Shown here piece after piece: positions 56,680 to 64,000 of a stretch of DNA of 64,000 bases; positions within the stretch are counted from its first letter, which is position 1, and every line of letters begins with the position of its first letter. This DNA comes from Mytilus edulis (Eukaryota; Mollusca; Bivalvia; Mytilida; Mytilidae): NCBI RefSeq assembly GCF_963676685.1, contig NC_092349.1:57519431-57583430 (forward strand), in the 5' to 3' direction. The notes beneath the pieces were generated by a model. It saw only the letters and a list, made by a program, of their open reading frames with translations, did no database searches and was not told the origin of the DNA. A program made the translations under genes and the position numbers.

Positions 56680-56964
56680 GTCGGTATCCAACACCTTCAC
56701 TTAAATTATTTTGGCTCGTTTAGTTTTCATAAAATTTTGACAAGGTATTTACTTAGACCCTTTGACAAAAATATAAAGATTTCAAAATAATTTGAACCAA
56801 CCAATTCATCAGAAAAGATACACTGGTTATATAGCAGTTTGACAAACACTTATTTTGATCATTGAGAAGCTTAATATTTCATTAATATTTCATTAACTAC
56901 ACATCGTTATTAAAACCTTAAGCTGATTTTAAAGAGTTATCTCCCTGTAGTGTAAGGTACCACC
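56680..56964. mobile_element. TTAA MITE, copy 2
   Basis: Same family as 48191-48462: GTATCCAACACCTTCACTTA at the start, GGTTATATAGCAGTTTG in the middle, TAGTGTAAGGTACCACC at the end, flanked by TTAA at 56676-56679 and 56965-56968. Confidence 0.75.
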
Positions 56965-57307
56965 TTAAACAATCGATCGTGCTTCGCACATCATTGAAAA
57001 GATACATACGCCAATGATGAAATAATATAAAACCATGAATGTAAGACCTAACTGATTCAAAATCTAATTTTGTTTTTCTTTAAAATGTGATATTTTTCTT
57101 TTTAAGTCTGAAACAGAAAAAGTCGCGTATATTACTTAAAAATTTACAATGCATAGAATCAGATATTTTACTTATCATAAAATAGTTCGATACCTATCGT
57201 CACTATTTCTTAATGAATCATATACTGTATTTCAAATATAATTAAAAGAATAGCTGTATCGGGAATTATATTTCAGTCACAAAATGAATATGCGACAATT
57301 GATACAT

Positions 57308-57500
57308 ATAAAAAAGAAGATGTCGTATAATTTCCAATGAGACAACACTCAACAAATGACCAAAATGACACAGAAATATACAACTTTAGGTCACCATCCG
57401 GCCTTCACAAAGCCCATGCCACATAGTCAGATATGAAAGGCCCCCGAAAGGACAATGTAAAACGATTCAAACGAGAAAACTTATAGCCTCATTTATGTAA
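57308..57500 (-). repeat. Dispersed repeat family B copy (-)
   Basis: AAAAGAAGATGTCGTATAAT, CCAATGAGACAACACTCAAC, GACCAAAATGACACAGAAAT, GGTCACCATCCGGCCTTCAC and GAAAGGCCCCCGAAAGGACA are the reverse complement of the family order. Confidence 0.7.
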
Positions 57501-57960
57501 AAAAAAAATAAAGAAAAGAAAATATTTAACTGAAGAACCCGTTGTCGTGTTTTATCATTTTCAAGGATATTCTTATAACATGTTTAAGATCACGATCAAA
57601 AGTATTGCACACAAATTTTATGTAGATTGTTTCTTGGTATAAATTAAATTCAAAACTTAAACTGATATATCTAGACTTGCTAAACTTTCTTGTTTTGTTC
57701 ATTTTGTTTTATTTAACAATAGCAAAATATCTACTTGTGTGTGTCAATAGGAATAATTAGACCAAGAACATTCGAAATATGTTATTGGTTTGTTTAAGAA
57801 CATAACAGACTATTATATTGATATCGATATATCTATAAGTATATGTAATGTCAAAACAGTCAACTCAAGTTTCATATAATATAATTTTTGTTTAACAAAA
57901 TGTTGTCCATTTATGTGTATTCTTTTCTAATTTTGATGTACATTTGTTTCTTTTCAAAAG

Positions 57961-57975
57961 GATTAGCAGATAATG
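57961..57975 (+). CDS. 15-nt microexon of the YWTD gene
   Basis: GATTAGCAGATAATG between an AAAAG acceptor and a GTAAG donor. It contributes L-A-D-N and the first base of the next Asp codon. Phase 1 on both sides, so it could be skipped without frame loss. Supported only by splice signals and phase. Confidence 0.5.
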
Positions 57976-60900
57976 GTAAGTATCAATAGATTGTAATAAC
58001 AAATGTTAAATGGATATGATAAAAAGTGTTCATCTTGTTTGTTTGTGATTAACAACTATTTATAATTATAATTTAATTGATTACAATTCTGATAGTTGTA
58101 TTGCAGCTTTGTGTATTTTTGATCAACTACAGGAAAATGTTTTAAGTATTCTCTTTTTTTTATATATATATAGATAACACGTTATTGCTTATATCGGATT
58201 CACACACTATTAGTATAATTGACACATCTACCTTGAAAGAGACTATTGTTGCAGAAGGAAATGCACATGCCTTTTATTTAGACTTCCATTACAGAAAAGG
58301 GTTAATATTTTGGTCTGATTATTCTGCAGGAACTATATCCAGGTATGTTATTATTAAAAATTTAACTGAGAAGAGAGACAGAGACAGAGAGAGCTATACA
58401 GAGACATACAGTAAAATATTTTTTTAAAGGACGTCGAGAGTTCAATTGAGAATAGAAAAAATAATTTAAAAAAAAAATGTCAAAAACTTTTCTTTGAATG
58501 CGTAAATAGTTATCAAAGGTACCAGGATCATAATATAGTACGCCAGACACGTGTTTCGTCTACATAATACATAAGGCTTTTTTTAGTGATGGACCGTTTT
58601 ATTAATAATGATATGACTAAACCTCGGAGAGATTCTGGGACTTGCAGATATTCTCCTGATTTTCGTTTTTGTAACACATATTGTTCTGTCTATAATGATG
58701 ATGGTGTATACAAATGTATGAATTCTTTTCGATACAGTAACAATTGATTACATCAATATTAATAATTGCATTATCATTTTTTTGTGTAGAATAAGATACC
58801 CTTCTAATAAAAGTACCACTGCAGAAGTAATCATTCACAGTCAAACTCCTGCAGGAGTTGCAGTAGATACAGATAACGACGTTTTATATTGGGCAGATCG
58901 GAATTTGCATACAATATCAAGATCAAATCTAGATGGATCAAACACTGTACTCCTTGTTTCTACAAATAGACCAGAAGATATAGAACTGGATATCGCGAAT
59001 GGGTAACAGTATAATATAACATTAAACAAGTTTCACAGTTTTTTATAATGCATTTGTGACAATATATAATATGCATATAAAGTAAACCTTGATATACCTG
59101 AAAATAGAAATGATAAACAATAGATATACATATACAACTGAAAAGGATAAATTGGTTTTTAGAGTTTTGCTTAAATGTGTGCATGTACTGCTTACAACAG
59201 CCGCGTTCAATTATCTGCTTTATATCATTTACATATTGATCAATCTTTACTATTTCATTAATTTGTTTCTTTCAAACGTTTGGTTTTCTGACATTTATAA
59301 TCTACGTACAAGATCAGTTGCAGTGCCGAAGTCCTCTTTAGATTAGAGATAAACAATATACAAGAGAGTTATCCGTCAACGGTCCGAAATATTGATTTCC
59401 CAGACAAATCAAATGAAGGAAAACGAGGGTACAGGTAAATACATAATCGCATCCAAGACTTACTAGAACTGGACACTTTATCTGCAGGGATAAAAGCGTA
59501 TTTTTCACTTATTGAGACGCACATTTAAAATGTACTTCATATAATGATCACACTGGTAATTATCTCTTTTAAGCAAACTACAGGTTAAAGATTCTGTCTA
59601 AGATAAAAATGTCAGTGTTCCAGCAGACAATGTTATATTTTGAATTATTACTTGAAATTACTAAACCCACAAGTGACATATTCTTACAGTTAACGATCAT
59701 TAGTATTTCTAAACATGTGCTATAATACATCAAGTTTACCCACCTTCAAAAGATGCCTGCATCAAGTCAATACTATGATATTTGTTGATCATTGGTTCCG
59801 TTGGTTTGTGCATACTAACTGGAATTGTTTAGTTATATCAAGTGTATGTTTCGTTTTGAATTCATGCGTCTGTTTTAATTGATTTTAAATTTATTGATTT
59901 TTCTTCTTCACAATCTCTGAGATTTGAAGATCGCTAAATTTCTCATAATTAAATTTACCCGTACATTTATATCTTCTATTTGTGCGTTATACAATCATGT
60001 GTATATCATTCGTATAACATGACTATGACTTATTCTCTGCCTTTGTTCGTATAAAGATATACTGCTCGATATTGATTTTTCAGACGAAAGTTGTACTTAA
60101 TATACAGTTGCAGAGAAATGTTACATCGACTGACTATTTCCGTCTTTTGTGTTTACACTATGAAGACTATATCAACAAAATTTTTATTAAGAATTTAAAC
60201 AAATCGCTATAAATTCCATGCGTTCTAAGCACTTTTTGAGATTTTCACAAAGAACGATCACAGCCGAATATATAAAAGCAAAGGATTATAAGTACCGATA
60301 CAGTAAGAAAGCTATATGAACATAAAGTACACAAACATAGCCAAATCTAACGGACTTAATACTTTTATGATAAAGTTTGCTTGAGTGAGTTGAAAACTTA
60401 GTTTCTTTATAATTTAAATATTTATAAACAGACAATTTGAGAATGGTTTGTTATAAATCATGTCAGTTCGGATGTATTGTTTACTAAGCTGAAAATACCT
60501 TAGGGGAGAGACTGGTGTTGTCGACCGGTTTTAAAAAGTGAAAACAACACGTTATAACGTGTATGCATCCAATGTCACGCATTGTCATGTTTTTGCTAAG
60601 TTTATTTTAATTTTGAAGCAGAAAAAGATACTAGCATCTTTAATTGGTGAAACCTTATAAACAGTTGGTAAAGTGTTAATATTAATAGGTTTGAAATTTC
60701 ACAAGATAATACCGCAAAAATTCAGGTCTTTAGGTTTAACTTTAAACAATACATATGTAAATTGGCATTTATTTTTAAAACAGGTGGATATATTATACAT
60801 TCAACGGTTATGATGCAATAGGCAAAATCAGAGTGAATGGAAGTGAAATACAGACGATCGTAGACAATATTGGTACAACTCAAAATTTGGCATTGGGTAC

Positions 60901-63900
60901 ATAAATATATTATGATATTATTACGTAAGTATTTCTGTATTGGCCTTGTTATTGGTGCGAGGCTTGCTGTATTGGCCTGAGGCGAAGCCAAAGGCCAATA
61001 CAGCTGGCCGAGGACCAATAAAAAGGCCAATACAGAAATACACGTAATAATATCTTTCTTAATTAACTACAGTGTTACAATATTTTTTAATTTCATTTCA
61101 AAAGAGATAAATATTTTTACCTTGAAGTGGAACTATCCAAATCTCAGTTTGTTTCTTTTTATTAGATGCAATACATAATGATCTGGTGCTGTTTCCAGGT
61201 GTCTTCAGCATTTTCTCATCTGATGAATTTTTCTACCCTTTTCAGTCACTATAAAGTGTTACAACTTAAATTTAGACGCAACACATAAATAGTAATTGGA
61301 AAGGTACTGCCATTGCATGTGTTATGCAGAAACTAATTTTAAAATCGATGTGTACAATCGTGAAATGACAAGGTCGTCAAGAAATGAACTTTGTGATAAT
61401 CTACTCGTTCCCCAAACCTGAAATAGTTCTATAGTCTGCTTTCAAAATACATTTCAAATGAATGTGACCGTCTTTCGCCTGAAATGTATGCCATACTGAC
61501 ATTTTCAGCATGTTTAAGAGAACTAAATGACAACTGCGTCTTTAAAACAACTGTTTACTTTCAGTTTGTGTTTATCGTTACTTTTGATGTAAAATCTAGA
61601 GACGTTCCGAAATCCTGCACTTGTGTCAACTCGGCCAATACAGAAAAAAATCTATATTGGCCGAGTTATTCTGTATTGGCCTAGTTTACACATTATATTG
61701 CATAGGCAGTTTTCATCATATTAAGTCCAATAACAGTCTAGTTAATTAATAATATACTATAATGACATTTACTCACTACACGCAACACCATGTTATTGAG
61801 TTCAAATATATAATTTGCTTTCATTATACAAGCCAACACCAAGATTAGTAGAGAACTCGTACATTGTATTTCAATCGTTTAAATTGATACATAGTAATTA
61901 TAATGATTTTCTATTGAAGTGATAATAAGATACTATTAATACAATTTATAATGTGAATGAATCAATTGAAGGAATCAGTGGAAGGAATATTTAAACGTTA
62001 TCTGTTTTTTTAAATTAGTAAATTTACTAATTGTTGCAAACAATTTTGTTTACTTTAAATAGTTGTTGTTATATTATTTCCATTGGAACACATATATAAA
62101 AAATAATTATTGTTCCTTGCGGAATAAATGGTATACTAGAACACACCCGCGAAATCGCGGGCTTTTAAAGCGTAGTTTAAAGTATGTAAAGTGTTGTTGG
62201 AAGAATTTTGTAAAATATTTAATGACTGGAGAATTTCAGCAAAAGTATCATAAGTCATAGGTTATTGGGGACAGGAAAATGCTTTTTTTTTTATCCCTCC
62301 TCCTTTATTTCCAATATTCCCTTTTTTTGGTTTTCTATCAATTTCAATATGAACATACATTTAGTATGTTATGAACATTCAAGTAAGGAGCCTGTAATTC
62401 AGTGGTTGTTGTTTGTTTATGTGTTACATATTTGTTTTTCGTTCATTTTTTTGTACATAAATAAGGCCGCTATTTTTCTGGTTTGAATTGTTTTACATTG
62501 TCAGTTCGGGGCCTTTTAAAGCTGAGTATGGGCTTTGCTCGTTGTTGAAGGTCGTACGGTAACCTATAATTGTTAATATCTGTGTCATATTGGTCTCTTG
62601 TGGAGAGTTGTCTCAACATGGCAATCATACCACATCTTCTTTTTTTGTAATCAATGAATTTTGTAAAAGATTTAATGACTGGAGTATATATCAGAAAAGG
62701 TATCAAAAGTTCACATGAATATTTTTAGCGCTTATCTGTATATTATGAACATTCATTACTATATAAATATAGTGTATTTACTTTCAATTCTAAGTTTACT
62801 AATCGATCCATAGTGGTCATTGATATAGTATACAGACCCTCTCTATTTAATAAACTCTGTGACTGCCGTGGATAGTAAACTTGAAAATGATAACAGATAG
62901 AATTCTGAAAATACACTTTATTCTTTGTTTATGTACGTTCAAAGTATACAGAAAAACCCAAACCGGAAGTCTAATCTTACTTAAAATTTCGTCCAATGAC
63001 GGGATAATATCCGGATGCCTTTTTTCTCGTTTTTCTCCAAAAATAACTCAATCTGAATAATCATATGAATGGATGACAAATGGCACTATGCACTGTACCT
63101 ATAGGACACAGAGGCGTGTTGATCAATTAATTGTGGAAAGAAGAGAAGCGACACCCAAAATGAGGTCTTCTCGTTTAATAGTATAGATAGTATTAGTTCC
63201 AACAGGAACAGCTATTATGACAATGTTTAAAACAAAGTTTCAAGGGGAACAAAATGCAGTTAGGCGGAACAAATATTTATTGACATATTCTGTCATTTTT
63301 AAAACTTTATTTCAGACTTTTATGAAGATCGAATATATTGGACAGAAAATGGTAATCGCATAGTAAGATCAGCATTTTTCGATGGATCTGATTCTAAAAT
63401 AATAATAGATGGCATATCTGATGGTTATCCATTCGGAATAGCAACCACGAAGAGTAACGTTTACTTTTCTACTTGGAACAAGGGAGAATTATTTCAACTT
63501 TTTAAGAACAATGCATCAGCTAGTAATCGTCTTATCTATACAACTGGAACGACGAGCCTTATGAGTATCAAAATCTTCCAATCAACAGGTAAATATAACT
63601 GAAAATATATTTTCTTCCTTTGTAATTTATTACTGAATATACATGTATCATTATTTTGTTAAACAAATCAAGATATTATCAATTTATATGTTTCTATTTA
63701 TGAGCGAATTATATAACTATATTGCCCAGTGAAAGCAATTTTTGACAGAAGTCAAGGTTTACCACAATCACTTTGACACATATTCAAATTGAGAAAAAAA
63801 AGTAGAATGAATTTATTACTGAAAAAACGGGATATAAACTTTGTAATGAACTCTATTTAGTTAATTGGTACACACAGTAATTAACCAATGTGGAACTAGA

Positions 63901-64000
63901 ACTGTCATGTAGAATTGAACAGCTCCTTATCGATTGAAAAATAAATTTTCAAATCATGTTTAGTCTTTAAATTATTTCAGACTTATTCAATATCCTATAT
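57961..64000 (+). CDS. LDL-receptor class B (YWTD) propeller protein, partial
   Basis: Exons 57961-57975, 58174-58342, 58790-59002, 60784-60896, 63316-63588 and 63981 onward; all junctions are GT-AG and phases match throughout, giving an uninterrupted frame. Blade motifs are IFWSDYSAGTISR, VLYWADRNLHTISRSNLDGS, WIYYTFNGYDAIGKIRVNGS and RIYWTENGNRIVRSAFFDGS, the repeated YWTD-x-n-I-x-R-x-x-x-DGS pattern of LDLR class B repeats, which form a six-bladed propeller. No EGF, LDL-A or membrane segment lies within the window. The first exon here starts in mid-codon, so the protein begins upstream; I could not identify its signal-peptide exon. Likely extracellular or a receptor ectodomain (family knowledge); ligand unknown. 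Unrelated to the peptide-precursor cluster. Confidence 0.82.
58174..58342 (+). CDS. YWTD gene exon, first visible blade
   Basis: Encodes NTLLLISDSHTISIIDTST and later GLIFWSDYSAGTIS. The open frame runs on to 58427, but a GT donor at 58343 and phase agreement with the next exon fix the end. Confidence 0.75.
58538..58575 (-). ncRNA. Truncated hammerhead fragment
   Basis: GTACGCCAGACACGTGTTTC and GTCTACATAA, the 3' half of a minus-strand family 1 hammerhead with TATCAAAGGTACCAGG before it. The CTGATGA half is missing. Lies in an intron of the YWTD gene. Confidence 0.6.
58790..59002 (+). CDS. YWTD gene exon, second blade
   Basis: Encodes PAGVAVDTDNDVLYWADRNL and SRSNLDGSN, then PEDIELDIANG. 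The reading frame hits TAA just past the donor, confirming the exon end. Confidence 0.8.
59003..60783 (+). other. YWTD gene intron
   Basis: No further blade exon seen. Contains a family C fragment near 59745-59840 (AAAAGATGCCTGCATCAAGT) and a decayed minus-strand family-2 repeat body near 60210-60350 (AAGTACCGATACAGTAAGAA, compare 25545-25580). Confidence 0.5.
60784..60896 (+). CDS. YWTD gene exon, third blade
   Basis: Encodes WIYYTFNGYDAIGKIRVNGS followed by EIQTIVDNIGTTQNLAL; too short to stand out as an open frame. Acceptor AACAG and donor GGTAC. An antisense frame at 60722-61030 overlaps it and is rejected. Confidence 0.78.
60915..61053. mobile_element. Palindromic foldback element
   Basis: ATATTATTACGT then TATTTCTGTATTGGCC on the left and GGCCAATACAGAAATA then ACGTAATAATAT on the right form arms of about 28 bp around a centre that itself contains GAGGC/GCCAAAGGCC repeats. 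Related GGCCAATACAG / CTGTATTGGCC inverted motifs recur at 61631-61683. Non-coding. Confidence 0.6.
61054..62130 (+). other. YWTD gene intron, unremarkable
   Basis: Part of the intron 60897-63315. Apart from the TGTATTGGCC motifs at 61631-61683 nothing is recognised; the 66-codon frame at 61484-61684 is not supported. Confidence 0.4.
62132..63185. mobile_element. Probable non-autonomous DNA element
   Basis: TATACTAGAACAC at the left and GTTTAATAGTATA at the right are imperfect inverted ends. Just inside the left end, 62146-62161 is a perfect CCCGCGA-AA-TCGCGGG hairpin, very GC-rich for this region. A family B copy (62385-62645) is nested inside. No transposase. The element limits are a proposal. 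Confidence 0.35.
62385..62645 (+). repeat. Dispersed repeat family B copy (+)
   Basis: AGGAGCCTGTAATTCAGTGG, GTTGAAGGTCGTACGGTAAC, TGGTCTCTTGTGGAGAGTTG and GGCAATCATACCACATCTTC in order. The 78-codon minus frame over it is repeat-derived. Confidence 0.7.
63316..63588 (+). CDS. YWTD gene exon, fourth blade
   Basis: Encodes RIYWTENGNRIVRSAFFDGS, then YPFGIATTKSNVYFSTWNKG. Acceptor TTTCAG and donor GGTAAAT. Confidence 0.82.
63981..64000 (+). CDS. YWTD gene exon, start only
   Basis: Begins after TTTCAG in the right phase (D-L-F-N-I-L) and runs off the window. Confidence 0.55.

Noticed and set aside
58343-58427. Extension of the YWTD exon past 58342
   Set aside because: The added residues are a low-complexity RDRDRES stretch from a GAGACAGA repeat; a donor at 58343 joins in phase to the next blade.
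60722-61030. 102-codon minus-strand frame
   Set aside because: Overlaps a well-supported plus-strand exon (60784-60896) and the foldback repeat; no motif.

Overview
The window looks like a piece of a metazoan, most likely bivalve (mussel-like), nuclear genome. It is AT-rich, its genes are split by GT-AG introns, and it is crowded with old mobile elements: Penelope-like and PHIS/ISL2EU-type coding relics, tRNA-derived SINEs, MITEs, and hammerhead-ribozyme repeats of the retrozyme kind described from mussels. The species call is inference; no sequence was searched.

The main content (about 0.5-53.5 kb) is a cluster of paralogous genes I do not recognise by name. Gene 1 (912-5089, +) is intact: a 46-nt exon encoding a signal peptide, a 91-nt exon encoding a short acidic propeptide, and a long exon encoding nine tandem Asn/Gly-rich modules separated by dibasic sites. 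All nine modules end in Gly followed by basic residues, so the design is that of a multicopy secreted-peptide precursor with C-terminal amidation. Gene 2 (16457-22558, +) is a shorter, divergent paralogue with three modules and a decayed fourth. Gene 3 (38404-42031, +) has the same exon plan and 13 modules but carries one nonsense codon and two identical +1 frameshifts. Gene 4 (46240-46736, -) is a remnant lying in an inverted duplication of the gene 3 5' side. A fifth relic (49.6-50.4 and 53.3-53.5 kb, +) keeps gene-2-like flank, intron and 3'-end sequence but no recognisable exon.

Between the paralogues lie repeats: two families of minimal hammerhead ribozymes with self-complementary helix III (a two-ribozyme locus at 9.0-9.65 kb, a five-ribozyme minus-strand array at 29.68-31.41 kb, and solo copies); a decayed transposon with DDE_4-type transposase and YqaJ-like nuclease relics (27.5-32.6 kb) split by the ribozyme array; Penelope-like RT relics at 17.57-18.55 kb (+) and 48.47-49.02 kb (-) with dispersed copies of the 3' tail; a MITE with an 11-bp target duplication; a pair of TTAA MITEs; SINEs; and two families of dispersed unclassified repeats.

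From about 57.9 kb to the right edge runs an unrelated gene (+): at least six exons, including a 15-nt microexon, encoding LDL-receptor class B (YWTD) propeller blades and continuing past the window. No tRNA, rRNA, CRISPR or prokaryotic-type operon was found.
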